From Hippophae tibetana (lineage: Eukaryota > Streptophyta > Magnoliopsida > Rosales > Elaeagnaceae), in NCBI GenBank assembly GCA_037013495.1, contig CM072810.1, positions 80,274,449 to 80,338,448 on the forward strand: a DNA stretch of 64,000 bases. The letters run 5' to 3'. How positions within the stretch are numbered: the stretch's first letter is position 1; every line of letters starts with the position of its first letter. The translations under genes were made by a program, and so were the position numbers. The notes under the pieces were generated by a model. The model had not been told where the DNA came from, did no database searches, and saw nothing but the letters and a program-made list of their open reading frames with translations. Positions 24,492 through 38,900 of this stretch are shown here, one piece after another.

Positions 24492-27400
24492 AAACTCATT
24501 TTTGTACACAAATTCCGGCGTTTACGTCACATACATAGGGGTTAAACGTTTTGTTGCTCCATTTTAGTTTTACTTCCTTTCGGTTTTATTCAAAAGAGCT
24601 ATAAAGTAGATATTGGTTCTGACCAACGGTTATTTATTAATTTATTCAATCAATCTCTATTCTTTAGAAAATATTGGAGAGGAGAAAAAGAAGGGAATAC
24701 TGCTCAGATTTTCAAAAACAACAAAACATTTGATAAATATGACTTCCAACTGTGAACTGCGATAACTTTTTACTCAGTTATCGAAAGAAGAATTACAATA
24801 TATCAAATCACAGATTGTACAGACTAACACAATATTAATATTCCTTGATTTGGAACCTCATTTTTGAACACAAATGGCATCATTTACATCACTTAGCAAG
24901 GTTTTAATGTTTTTGTCACAACATTTCCGTTTTACTTACTTTCGATTTTATATAAAACTGCTGTAATGAAGATATTGGTGCCCACCAAGGGTTATTTATT
25001 ATTTTTTCATACAATCTATATACTTTAAAAAATATAAGAGAAAGAAAAATAATATGGATACTATTCACATTTTCAAAAACAACAAAAAAATTAATAAATA
25101 TGTGTCGCAACTATTCACTACGATAATCTTGTACTCGTGTAGTGAAACGACTATTATAATATATCAAATTGAAGATCGTATATATTCACACAATATTAAT
25201 TTTCCTTGCTTTGGAAACTCATTTTTGTACACAAATTCCGTCGTTTACGTCACTTAAATAGGGTTTAAACGTTTTGTTGCAACATTTCCATTTTACTTCC
25301 TTTTGGTTTTATTCAAAAGAGCTATAAATTAGATATCGGTTCCGACAAAGGGTTATTTATTAATTTATTCAATCATTCTCTATTTTTTAAAAAATATAAG
25401 AGAAGAGAAAAAGAAGGGAATACTGCTCGGATTTTCAAAAACAACAAAACATTTGATAAATATGACTTCCAACTGTGAACTGTGATAATTGTTTACTCAA
25501 TTATCGATAAAAGAATTAGAATATATCAAATCACAGATTGTACAGACTAACACAATATTAATAATCCTTGATTTGGAACCTCATTTTTGAACACAAATGG
25601 CATTATTTACATCACTTAGCAAGGTTTTAATGTTTTTGTCACAGCATTTCCTTTTTACTTACTTTGGATTTTATTCAAAAGTGCTGTAATGAAGATATTG
25701 GTTCCCACCAAGGGTTATTTATTATTGTTTTCATACAATTTATATACTTTAAAAAATATAAGATAAAGAAAAATAAAATGGATACTATTCACATTTTCAA
25801 AAACAACAAAAAAATTAATAAATATGTGTTTCAACTATTCACTACGATAATCTTGTACTCGTGTATTGAAACGACTATTATAATATATGAAATTGAATAT
25901 CGTATAGATTCACACAATATTAATTTTCCTTGCTTTGGAAACTCATTTTTGTACACAAATTCCATCGTTTACGTCACTTAAATAGGGTTTAAACGTTTTG
26001 TTGCAACATTTCCATTTTACTTCCTTTTGGTTTTATTCAAAAGAGCTATAAATTAGATATCGGTTCCGACAAAGGGTTATTTATTAATTTATTCAATCAT
26101 TCTCTATTTTTTAAAAAATATAAGAGAAGAGAAAAAGATGGGAATATTGCTCACATTTTTAAAAACAACAAAACATTTGATAAATATGACTTCCAACTAT
26201 TAACTACGATAATTGTTTACTCTGTTATCGACAGAAGAATTACAATATATCAAATCAGAGATTGTATAGACTAACACAATATTAATATTTCTTGATTTGG
26301 AACCTGATTTTTGAACACAAATGGCATCATTTACATCACTTAGCAAGGTTTTAATGTGTTTGTCACACCATTTCTGTTTTACATACTTTGGATTTTATTC
26401 AAAAGAGCTGTAATGAAGATATTGGTGCCAACAAAGGGTTACTTATTATTGTTTTCATTCAATCTATATTCTTTAAAAAATATAAGAGAAAGAAAAATAA
26501 TATGGATACTATTCACATTTTCAAAAACAACAAAAAAATTAATAAATATGTGTCGCAACTATTCACTACGATAATCTTGTACTCGTGTAGTGAAACGACT
26601 ATTATAATATATCAAATTGAAGATCGTATATATTCACACAATATTAATTTTCCATGCTTTGGAAACTCATTTTTGTACACAAATTCCGTCGTTTACGTCA
26701 CTTAAATAGGGTTTAAACGTTTTGTTGCAACATTTCCATTTTACTTCCTTTTGGTTTTATTCAAAAGAGCTATAAATTAGATATCGGTTCCGACAAAGGG
26801 TTATTTATTAATTTATTCAATCATTCTCTATTTTTTAAAAAATATAAGAGAAGAGAAAAAGAAGGGAATACTGCTCGGATTTTCAAAAACAACAAAACAT
26901 TTGATAAATATGACTTCCAACTGTGAATTGTGATAATTGTTTACTCAATTATCGATAAAAGAATTAGAATATATCAAATCACAGATTGTACAGACTAACA
27001 CAATATTAATATTCCTTGATTTGGAACCTCATTTTTGAACACAAATGGCATTATTTACATCACTTAGCAAGGTTTTAATGTTTTTGTCACAGCATTTCCT
27101 TTTTACTTACTTTGGATTTTATTCAAAAGTGCTGTAATGAAGATATTGGTTCCCACCAAGGGTTATTTATTATTGTTTTCATACAATTTATATACTTTAA
27201 AAAATATAAGATAAACAAAAATAAAATGGATACTATTCACATTTTCAAAAACAACAAAAAAATTAATAAATATGTGTTTCAACTATTCACTACGATAATC
27301 TTGTACTCGTGTATTGAAACGACTATTATAATATATGAAATTGAATATCGTATAGATTCACACAATATTAATTTTCCTTGCTTTGGAAACTCATTTTTGT

Positions 27401-30400
27401 ACACAAATTCCATCGTTTACGTCACTTAAATAGGGTTAAACGTTTTGTTGCAACATTTCCATTTTACTTCCTTTGGGTTTTATTCAAAAGAGCTATAAAT
27501 TAGATATCGGTTCCGACAAAGGGTTATTTATTAGTTTATTCAATCATTCGCTATTTTTTTAAAAATATAAGAGAAGAGAAAAAGAAGGGAATACTGCTCA
27601 GATTTTCAAAAACAACAAAACATTTGATAAAAATGACTTCCAACTGTGAACTGCGATAATTGTTTATTCAGTTATCGACAGAAGAATTACAATATATCAA
27701 ATCACATATTGTATAGACTAACACAATATTAATATTCTTTGATTTGGAACCTAATTTTTGAACACAAATGGCATCATTTACATCACTTAGCAAGGTTTTA
27801 ATGTTTTTGTCACACCATTTCCATTTTACTCACTTTTGATTTTATTCAAAAGAGCTGTAATGAATATATTGGTGCCCACCAAGGATTATTTTTTTTTTCA
27901 TTCAATCTATATTCTTTAAAAAATATAAGAGAAAGAAAAATAAAATGGATACCATTCACATTTTCAAAAACAACAAAAAAATTAATAAATATGTGTCGCA
28001 ACTATTCACTACGATAATCTTGTACTCGTGTATTGGAACGACCGTTGTAATATATCAAATTGAAGATCGTATAGATTCACACAATATTAATTTTCCTTGC
28101 TTTGGAAACTCATTTTTGTACACAAATTCCACCGTTTACTTCACTTAAATAGGGTTAAACGTTTTGTTGCAACATTTCCATTTTACTTCCTTTCGGTTTT
28201 ATTCAAAAGAGCTATAAAGTAGATATTGGTTCTGACCAACGGTTATTTATTAATTTATTCAATCAATCTCTATTCTTTAGAAAATATTGGAGAGGAGAAA
28301 AAGAAGGGAATACTGCTCAGATTTTCAAAAACAACAAAACATTTGATAAATATGACTTCCAACTGTGAACTGCGATAACTGTTTACCCAGTTATCGAAAG
28401 AAGAATTACAATATATCAAATCACAGATTGTACAGACTAACACAATATTAATATTCCTTGATTTGGAACCTCATTTTTGAACACAAATGGCATCATTTAC
28501 ATCACTTAGCAAGGTTTTAATGGTTTTGTCACACCATTTCCATTTTACTCACTTTTGCTTTTATTCAAAAGAGCTGTAATGAAGATATTGATGCCCACCA
28601 AGGATTATTTATTTATTTTTCATTCAATCTATATTCTTTAAAAAATATAAGAGAAAGAAAAAAAAATGGATACTATTCACATTTTCAAAAACAACAAAAA
28701 CATTAATAAATATGTGTCGCAACTATTCACTACCATAATCTTGTACTCGTGTATTGAAACGACCGTTATAATATATCAAATTGAAGATCGTATAGATTCA
28801 CACAATATTAATTTTCCTTGCTTTGGAAACTCATTTTTGTACACAAATTCCGGCGTTTACGTCACATACATAGGGGTTAAACGTTTTGTTGCTGCATTTT
28901 AGTTTTACTTCCTTTCGGTTTTATTCAAAAGAGCTATAAAGTAGATATTGGTTCTGACCAACGGTTATTTATTAATTTATTCAATCAATCTCTATTCTTT
29001 AGAAAATATTGGAGAGGAGAAAAAGAAGGGAATATTGCTCAGATTTTCAAAAACAACAAAACATTTGAAAAATATGACTTCCAACTGTGAACTGCGATAA
29101 CTTTTTACTGAGTTATCGAAAGAAGAATTACAATATATCAAACCACAGATTGTACAAACTAACACAATATTAATATTCCTTGATTTGGAACCTCATTTTT
29201 GAACACAAATGGCATCATTTACATCACTTAGCAAGGTTTTAATGTTTTTGTCACACCATTTCCGTTTTACTTACTTTCGATTTTATTCAAAACTGCTGTA
29301 ATGAAGATATTGGTGCCCACCAAGGGTTATTTATTATTTTTTCATACAATCTATATACTTTAAAAAATATAAGAGAAAGAAAAATAATATGGATACTATT
29401 CACATTTTCAAAAACAACAAAAATATTAATAAATATGTGTCGCAACTATTCAAAACGATAATCTTGTACTCGTGTAGTGAAACGACTATTATAATATATC
29501 AAATTGAAGATCGTATATATTCACACAATATTAATTTTCCTTGCTTTGGAAACTCATTTTTGTACACAAATTCCGTCGTTTACGTCACTTAAATAGGGTT
29601 TAAACGTTTTGTTGCAACATTTCCATTTTACTTCCTTTCGGTTTTATTCAAAAGAGCTATAAATTAGATATCGGTTCCGACAAAGGGTTATTTATTAGTT
29701 TATTCAATCATTCTCTATTCTTTAAAAAATATAGGAGAAGAGAAAAAGAAGGGAATACTGCTCGGATTTTCAAAAACAACAAAACATTTGATAAATATGA
29801 CTTCCAACTGTGAACTGTGATAATTGTTTACTCAATTATCGATAGAAGAATTAGAATATATCAAATCACAGATTGTACAGACTAACACAATATTAATATT
29901 CCTTGATTTGGAACCTCATTTTTGAACACAAATGGCATCATTTACATCATTTAGCAAGGTTTTAATGTTTTTGTCACAGCATTTCCTTTTTACTTACTTT
30001 GGATTTTATTCAAAAGTGCTGTAATGAAGATATTGGTGCCCACCAAGGGTTATTTATTATTGTTTTCATACAATCTATATACTTTAAAAAATATAAGAGA
30101 AAGAAAAATAAAATGGATACTATTCACATTTTCAAAAACAACAAAAAAATTAATAAATATGTGTTGCAACTATTCACTACGATAATCTTGTACTCGTGTA
30201 TTGAAACGACTATTATAATATATGAAATTGAATATCGTATATATTCACACAATATTAATTTTCCTTGCTTTGTAAACTCATTTTTGTACACAAATTCCAT
30301 CGTTTACGTAACTTAAATAGGGTTAAACGTTTTGTTGCAACATTTCCATTTTACTTCCTTTGGGTTTTATTCAAAAGAGCTATAAATTAGATATCGGTTC

Positions 30401-31670
30401 CGACAAAGGGTTATTAATTAGTTTATTCAATCATTCTCTAATTTTTAAAAAATATAAGAGAAGAGAAAAAGAAGGGAATACTGCTCGGATTTTCAAAAAC
30501 AACAAAACATTTGATAAAAATGACTTCCAAGTGTGAACTGCGATAATTGTTTACTTAGTTATCGACAGAAGAATTACAATATATCAAATCACATATTGTA
30601 TAGACTAACACAATATTAATATTCCTTTATTTGGAACCTCATTTTTGAACACAAATGGCATCATTTACATCACTTAGCAAGGTTTTAATGTTTTTCTCAC
30701 AGCATTTCCATTTTTCTTACTTTTGATTTTATTCAAAAGAGGTGTAATGAAGATATTGGTGCCCACCAAGGATTATTTATTATTGTTTTCATTCAATCTA
30801 TATTCTTTAAAAAATATAAGAGAAAGAAAAATAAAATGGATACCATTCACATTTTCAAAAACAACAAAAAAATTAATAAATATGTGTCGCAACTATTCAC
30901 TACGATAATCTTGTACTCGTGTATTGAAACGACTATTATAATATATCAAATTGAATATCGTATATATTCACACAATATTAATTTTCCTTGCTTTGTAAAC
31001 TCATTTTTGTACACAAATTCCATCGTTTACGTCACTTAAATAGGGTTTAAACGTTTTGTTGCAACATTTCCATTTTACTTCCTTTATATTTTATTCAAAA
31101 CAGCTATAAATTAGATATCGGTTCCGAAAAAGGGTTATTTATTAGTTTATTCAATCATTCTCTACTCTTTAAAAAATATAAGAGAAGAGAAAAAGAAGGG
31201 AATACTGCTCACATTTTCAAAAACAACAAAACATTTGATAAATATGACTTCCAACTGTGAACTGTGATAATTGTTTACTCAATTATCGATAGAAGAATTA
31301 GAATATATCAAATCACAGATTGTACAGACTAACACAATATTAATATTCCTTGATTTGGAACCTCATTTTTGAACACAAATGGCATCATTTACATCACTTA
31401 GCAAGGTTTTAATGTTTTTGTCACAGCATTTCCTTTTTACTTACTTTGGATTTTATTCAAAAGTGCTGTAATGAAGATATTGGTGCCCACCAAAGGTTAT
31501 TTATTATTCTTTTCATACAATCTATATACTTTAAAAAATATAAGATAAAGAAAAATAAAATGGATACCATTCACATTTTCAAAAACAACAAAAAAATTAA
31601 TAAATATGTGTTTCAACTATTCACTAAGATAATCTTGTACTCGTGTATTGAAACGACTATTATAATATAT
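24492..31670 (+). repeat. Ten-unit 7.23 kb tandem duplication, copy 1
   Basis: Units 35-44 correspond one-to-one to units 45-54 at an offset of 7,229 bp, later 7,230 bp. The left edge falls just after 24491, where copy-specific bases stop. Rare shared markers include TTTTATATAAAACTGC near 24,950 and 32,179, GTGCCAACAAAGGG near 26,427 and 33,656, and TATATTTTATTCAAAACAGC near 31,086 and 38,316. Differences are few, for example ATTAATAATCC at 25,560 and TTATTAATTAG at 30,410, apart from one converted patch in copy 2. Confidence 0.9.
28160..28520 (+). repeat. Chimeric A monomer: standard head, A-prime body
   Basis: Unit 40 starts with the standard head (GTTGCAACATTTCC). From about 28,218 it carries A-prime markers (AAAGTAGATATTGG, GACCAACGG, TCAATCAATC, GGAGAGGAG). 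The same chimera is present at 35388 in the second 7.23 kb copy, so it predates that duplication. Confidence 0.8.
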
Positions 31671-31720
31671 CAAATTGAAGATCGTATATATTCACACAAT
31701 ATTAATTTTCCTTGCTTTGT
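31671..31720 (+). repeat. Junction segment between the two 7.23 kb copies
   Basis: About 50 bp in B of unit 44 differ from the matching part of unit 54. They instead resemble B of the preceding unit 43 (CGTATATATTCACAC, CTTTGTAAACTC). Downstream the sequence becomes identical in type to the end of unit 34. This is where the duplication joins, with a short chimeric stretch. Confidence 0.6.
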
Positions 31721-34700
31721 AAACTCATTTTTGTACACAAATTCCGGCGTTTACGTCACATACATAGGGGTTAAACGTTTTGTTGCTCCATTTTAGTTTT
31801 ACTTCCTTTCGGTTTTATTCAAAAGAGCTATAAAGTAGATATTGGTTCTGACCAACGGTTATTTATTAATTTATTCAATCAATCTCTATTCTTTAGAAAA
31901 TATTGGAGAGGAGAAAAAGAAGGGAATACTGCTCAGATTTTCAAAAACAACAAAACATTTGATAAATATGACTTCCAACTGTGAACTGCGATAACTTTTT
32001 ACTCAGTTATCGAAAGAAGAATTACAATATATCAAATCACAGATTGTACAGACTAACACAATATTAATATTCCTTGATTTGGAACCTCATTTTTGAACAC
32101 AAATGGCATCATTTACATCACTTAGCAAGGTTTTAATGTTTTTGTCACAACATTTCCGTTTTACTTACTTTCGATTTTATATAAAACTGCTGTAATGAAG
32201 ATATTGGTGCCCACCAAGGGTTATTTATTATTTTTTCATACAATCTATATACTTTAAAAAATATAAGAGAAAGAAAAATAATATGGATACTATTCACATT
32301 TTCAAAAACAACAAAAAAATTAATAAATATGTGTCGCAACTATTCACTACGATAATCTTGTACTCGTGTAGTGAAACGACTATTATAATATATCAAATTG
32401 AAGATCGTATATATTCACACAATATTAATTTTCCTTGCTTTGGAAACTCATTTTTGTACACAAATTCCGTCGTTTACGTCACTTAAATAGGGTTTAAACG
32501 TTTTGTTGCAACATTTCCATTTTACTTCCTTTTGGTTTTATTCAAAAGAGCTATAAATTAGATATCGGTTCCGACAAAGGGTTATTTATTAATTTATTCA
32601 ATCATTCTCTATTTTTTAAAAAATATAAGAGAAGAGAAAAAGAAGGGAATACTGCTCGGATTTTCAAAAACAACAAAACATTTGATAAATATGACTTCCA
32701 ACTGTGAACTGTGATAATTGTTTACTCAATTATCGATAAAAGAATTAGAATATATCAAATCACAGATTGTACAGACTAACACAATATTAATATTCCTTGA
32801 TTTGGAACCTCATTTTTGAACACAAATGGCATTATTTACATCACTTAGCAAGGTTTTAATGTTTTTGTCACAGCATTTCCTTTTTACTTACTTTGGATTT
32901 TATTCAAAAGTGCTGTAATGAAGATATTGGTTCCCACCAAGGGTTATTTATTATTGTTTTCATAAAATTTATATACTTTAAAAAATATAAGATAAAGAAA
33001 AATAAAATGGATACTATTCACATTTTCAAAAACAACAAAAAAATTAATAAATATGTGTTTCAACTATTCAATACGATAATCTTGTACTCGTGTATTGAAA
33101 CGACTATTATAATATATGAAATTGAATATCGTATAGATTCACACAATATTAATTTTCCTTGCTTTGGAAACTCATTTTTGTACACAAATTCCATCGTTTA
33201 CGTCACTTAAATAGGGTTTAAACGTTTTGTTGCAACATTTCCATTTTACTTCCTTTTGGTTTTATTCAAAAGAGCTATAAATTAGATATCGGTTCCGACA
33301 AAGGGTTATTTATTAATTTATTCAATCATTCTCTATTTTTTAAAAAATATAAGAGAAGAGAAAAAGATGGGAATATTGCTCACATTTTTAAAAACAACAA
33401 AACATTTGATAAATATGACTTCCAACTATTAACTACGATAATTGTTTACTCTGTTATCGACAGAAGAATTACAATATATCAAATCAGAGATTGTATAGAC
33501 TAACACAATATTAATATTTCTTGATTTGGAACCTGATTTTTGAACACAAATGGCATCATTTACATCACTTAGCAAGGTTTTAATGTGTTTGTCACACCAT
33601 TTCTGTTTTACATACTTTGGATTTTATTCAAAAGAGCTGTAATGAAGATATTGGTGCCAACAAAGGGTTACTTATTATTGTTTTCATTCAATCTATATTC
33701 TTTAAAAAATATAAGAGAAAGAAAAATAATATGGATACTATTCACATTTTCAAAAACAACAAAAAAATTAATAAATATGTGTCGCAACTATTCACTACGA
33801 TAATCTTGTACTCGTGTAGTGAAACGACTATTATAATATATCAAATTGAAGATCGTATATATTCACACAATATTAATTTTCCTTGCTTTGGAAACTCATT
33901 TTTGTACACAAATTCCGTCGTTTACGTCACTTAAATAGGGTTTAAACGTTTTGTTGCAACATTTCCATTTTACTTCCTTTTGGTTTTATTCAAAAGAGCT
34001 ATAAATTAGATATCGGTTCCGACAAAGGGTTATTTATTAATTTATTCAATCATTCTCTATTTTTTAAAAAATATAAGAGAAGAGAAAAAGAAGGGAATAC
34101 TGCTCGGATTTTCAAAAACAACAAAACATTTGATAAATATGACTTCCAACTGTGAATTGTGATAATTGTTTACTCAATTATCGATAAAAGAATTAGAATA
34201 TATCAAATCACAGATTGTACAGACTAACACAATATTAATATTCCTTGATTTGGAACCTCATTTTTGAACACAAATGGCATTATTTACATCACTTAGCAAG
34301 GTTTTAATGTTTTTGTCACAGCATTTCCTTTTTACTTACTTTGGATTTTATTCAAAAGTGCTGTAATGAAGATATTGGTTCCCACCAAGGGTTATTTATT
34401 ATTGTTTTCATACAATTTATATACTTTAAAAAATATAAGATAAAGAAAAATAAAATGGATACTATTCACATTTTCAAAAACAACAAAAAAATTAATAAAT
34501 ATGTGTTTCAACTATTCACTACGATAATCTTGTACTCGTGTATTGAAACGACTATTATAATATATGAAATTGAATATCGTATAGATTCACACAATATTAA
34601 TTTTCCTTGCTTTGGAAACTCATTTTTGTACACAAATTCCATCGTTTACGTCACTTAAATAGGGTTAAACGTTTTGTTGCAACATTTCCATTTTACTTCC

Positions 34701-37700
34701 TTAGGGTTTTATTCAAAAGAGCTATAAATTAGATATCGGTTCCGACAAAGGGTTATTTATTAGTTTATTCAATCATTCGCTATTTTTTTAAAAATATAAG
34801 AGAAGAGAAAAAGAAGGGAATACTGCTCAGATTTTCAAAAACAACAAAACATTTGATAAAAATGACTTCCAACTGTGAACTGCGATAATTGTTTACTCAG
34901 TTATCGACAGAAGAATTACAATATATCAAATCACATATTGTATAGACTAACACAATATTAATATTCTTTGATTTGGAACCTAATTTTTGAACACAAATGG
35001 CATCATTTACATCACTTAGCAAGGTTTTAATGTTTTTGTCACACCATTTCCATTTTACTCACTTTTGATTTTATTCAAAAGAGCTGTAATGAATATATTG
35101 GTGCCCACCAAGGATTATTTTTTTTTCATTCAATCTATATTCTTTAAAAAATATAAGAGAAAGAAAAATAAAATGGATACCATTCACATTTTCAAAAACA
35201 ACAAAAAAATTAATAAATATGTGTCGCAACTATTCACTACGATAATCTTGTACTCGTGTATTGGAACGACCGTTGTAATATATCAAATTGAAGATCGTAT
35301 AGATTCACACAATATTAATTTTCCTTGCTTTGGAAACTCATTTTTGTACACAAATTCCACCGTTTACTTCACTTAAATAGGGTTAAACGTTTTGTTGCAA
35401 CATTTCCATTTTACTTCCTTTCGGTTTTATTCAAAAGAGCTATAAAGTAGATATTGGTTCTGACCAACGGTTATTTATTAATTTATTCAATCAATCTCTA
35501 TTCTTTAGAAAATATTGGAGAGGAGAAAAAGAAGGGAATACTGCTCAGATTTTCAAAAACAACAAAACATTTGATAAATATGACTTCCAACTATTAACTA
35601 CGATAATTGTTTACTCTGTTATCGACAGAAGAATTACAATATATCAAATCAGAGATTGTATAGACTAACACAATATTAATATTTCTTGATTTGGAACCTG
35701 ATTTTTGAACACAAATGGCATCATTTACATCACTTAGCAAGGTTTTAATGTGTTTGTCACACCATTTCTGTTTTACATACTTTGGATTTTATTCAAAAGA
35801 GCTGTAATGAAGATATTGGTGCCAACAAAGGGTTACTTATTATTGTTTTCATTCAATCTATATTCTTTAAAAAATATAAGAGAAAGAAAAATAATATGGA
35901 TACTATTCACATTTTCAAAAACAACAAAAACATTAATAAATATGTGTCGCAACTATTCACTACCATAATCTTGTACTCGTGTATTGAAACGACCGTTATA
36001 ATATATCAAATTGAAGATCGTATAGATTCACACAATATTAATTTTCCTTGCTTTGGAAACTCATTTTTGTACACAAATTCCGGCGTTTACGTCACATACA
36101 TAGGGGTTAAACGTTTTGTTGCTGCATTTTAGTTTTACTTCCTTTCGGTTTTATTCAAAAGAGCTATAAAGTAGATATTGGTTCTGACCAACGGTTATTT
36201 ATTAATTTATTCAATCAATCTCTATTCTTTAGAAAATATTGGAGAGGAGAAAAAGAAGGGAATACTGCTCAGATTTTCAAAAACAACAAAACATTTGAAA
36301 AATATGACTTCCAACTGTGAACTGCGATAACTTTTTACTGAGTTATCGAAAGAAGAATTACAATATATCAAATCACAGATTGTACAAACTAACACAATAT
36401 TAATATTCCTTGATTTGGAACCTCATTTTTGAACACAAATGGCATCATTTACATCACTTAGCAAGGTTTTAATGTTTTTGTCACACCATTTCCGTTTTAC
36501 TTACTTTCGATTTTATTCAAAACTGCTGTAATGAAGATATTGGTGCCCACCAAGGGTTATTTATTATTTTTTCATACAATCTATATACTTTAAAAAATAT
36601 AAGAGAAAGAAAAATAATATGGATACTATTCACATTTTCAAAAACAACAAAAATATTAATAAATATGTGTCGCAACTATTCAAAACGATAATCTTGTACT
36701 CGTGTAGTGAAACGACTATTATAATATATCAAATTGAAGATCGTATATATTCACACAATATTAATTTTCCTTGCTTTGGAAACTCATTTTTGTACACAAA
36801 TTCCGTCGTTTACGTCACTTAAATAGGGTTTAAACGTTTTGTTGCAACATTTCCATTTTACTTCCTTTCGGTTTTATTCAAAAGAGCTATAAATTAGATA
36901 TCGGTTCCGACAAAGGGTTATTTATTAGTTTATTCAATCATTCTCTATTCTTTAAAAAATATAGGAGAAGAGAAAAAGAAGGGAATACTGCTCGGATTTT
37001 CAAAAACAACAAAACATTTGATAAATATGACTTCCAACTGTGAACTGTGATAATTGTTTACTCAATTATCGATAGAAGAATTAGAATATATCAAATCACA
37101 GATTGTACAGACTAACACAATATTAATATTCCTTGATTTGGAACCTCATTTTTGAACACAAATGGCATCATTTACATCACTTAGCAAGGTTTTAATGTTT
37201 TTGTCACAGAATTTCCTTTTTACTTACTTTGGATTTTATTCAAAAGTGCTGTAATGAAGATATTGGTGCCCACCAAGGGTTATTTATTATTGTTTTCATA
37301 CAATCTATATACTTTAAAAAATATAAGAGAAAGAAAAATAAAATGGATACTATTCACATTTTCAAAAACAACAAAAAAATTAATAAATATGTGTTGCAAC
37401 TATTCACTACGATAATCTTGTACTCGTGTATTGAAACGACTATTATAATATATGAAATTGAATATTGTATATATTCACACAATATTAATTTTCCTTGCTT
37501 TGTAAACTCATTTTTGTACACAAATTCCATCGTTTACGTAACTTAAATAGGGTTAAACGTTTTGTTGCAACATTTCCATTTTACTTCCTTTGGGTTTTAT
37601 TCAAAAGAGCTATAAATTAGATATCGGTTCCGACAAAGGGTTATTTATTAGTTTATTCAATCATTCTCTATTTTTTAAAAAATATAAGAGAAGAGAAAAA

Positions 37701-38900
37701 GAAGGGAATACTGCTCGGATTTTCAAAAACAACAAAACATTTGATAAAAATGACTTCCAAGTGTGAACTGCGATAATTGTTTACTTAGTTATCGACAGAA
37801 GAATTACAATATATCAAATCACATATTGTATAGACTAACACAATATTAATATTCCTTTATTTGGAACCTCATTTTTGAACACAAATGGCATCATTTACAT
37901 CACTTAGCAAGGTTTTAATGTTTTTCTCACAGCATTTCCATTTTTCTTACTTTTGATTTTATTCAAAAGAGCTGTAATGAAGATATTGGTGCCCACCAAG
38001 GATTATTTATTATTGTTTTCATTCAATCTATATTCTTTAAAAAATATAAGAGAAAGAAAAATAAAATGGATACCATTCACATTTTCAAAAACAACAAAAA
38101 AATTAATTAATATGTGTCGCAACTATTCACTACGATAATCTTGTACTCGTGTATTGAAACGACTATTATAATATATCAAATTGAATATCGTATATATTCA
38201 CACAATATTAATTTTCCTTGCTTTGTAAACTCATTTTTGTACACAAATTCCATCGTTTACGTCACTTAAATAGGGTTTAAACGTTTTGTTGCAACATTTC
38301 CATTTTACTTCCTTTATATTTTATTCAAAACAGCTATAAATTAGATATCGGTTCCGAAAAAGGGTTATTTATTAGTTTATTCAATCATTCTCTACTCTTT
38401 AAAAAATATAAGAGAAGAGAAAAAGAAGGGAATACTGCTCACATTTTCAAAAACAACAAAACATTTGATAAATATGACTTCCAACTGTGAACTGTGATAA
38501 TTGTTTACTCAATTATCGATAGAAGAATTAGAATATATCAAATCACAGATTGTACAGACTAACACAATATTAATATTCCTTGATTTGGAACCTCATTTTT
38601 GAACACAAATGGCATCATTTACATCACTTAGCAAGGTTTTAATGTTTTTGTCACAGCATTTCCTTTTTACTTACTTTGGATTTTATTCAAAAGTGCTGTA
38701 ATGAAGATATTGGTGCCCACCAAAGGTTATTTATTATTCTTTTCATACAATCTATATACTTTAAAAAATATAAGATAAAGAAAAATAAAATGGATACCAT
38801 TCACATTTTCAAAAACAACAAAAAAATTAATAAATATGTGTCGCAACTATTCACTAAGATAATCTTGTACTCGTGTATTGAAACGACTATTATAATATAT
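31721..38900 (+). repeat. Ten-unit 7.23 kb tandem duplication, copy 2
   Basis: This is the counterpart of 24492-31670. It ends about 38,900, where B of unit 54 stops matching unit 44 (ATATATGAAATTG against ATATATCAAATTG). It contains the converted patch at 35592-35900. Private changes include AATTAATTAATATG near 38,105 and TTCAATACGATAATC near 33,068. Confidence 0.9.
35592..35900 (+). repeat. Ectopic gene-conversion-like tract in unit 50
   Basis: Flanks on both sides match unit 40 of copy 1. In this interval the sequence instead matches units 37 and 47: CCAACTATTAACTACG, CTCTGTTATCGACAG, AATCAGAGATTG, ATATTTCTTGATTTGG, ACCTGATTTTTG, ATGTGTTTGTC, TTCTGTTTTACATAC and GTGCCAACAAAGGGTTAC. The left edge lies between about 35,555 and 35,592 and the right edge between about 35,900 and 35,930, where unit-40-type AAAAACATTAATAAA resumes. 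The nearest donor is unit 47, about 2.16 kb upstream. Confidence 0.8.

Noticed and set aside
24916..25110. Minus-strand 64-codon open frame, also at 32145-32339
   Set aside because: It lies opposite the B frame, its coding end depends on a local variant (TTTTATATAAAACTGC), and its only other copy comes from the 7.23 kb duplication.
24492..38900. The 7.23 kb duplication as a pure assembly artefact
   Set aside because: The copies differ by scattered substitutions and a bounded converted tract, which a simple duplicated contig would not show. Long-read confirmation is still needed for copy number.
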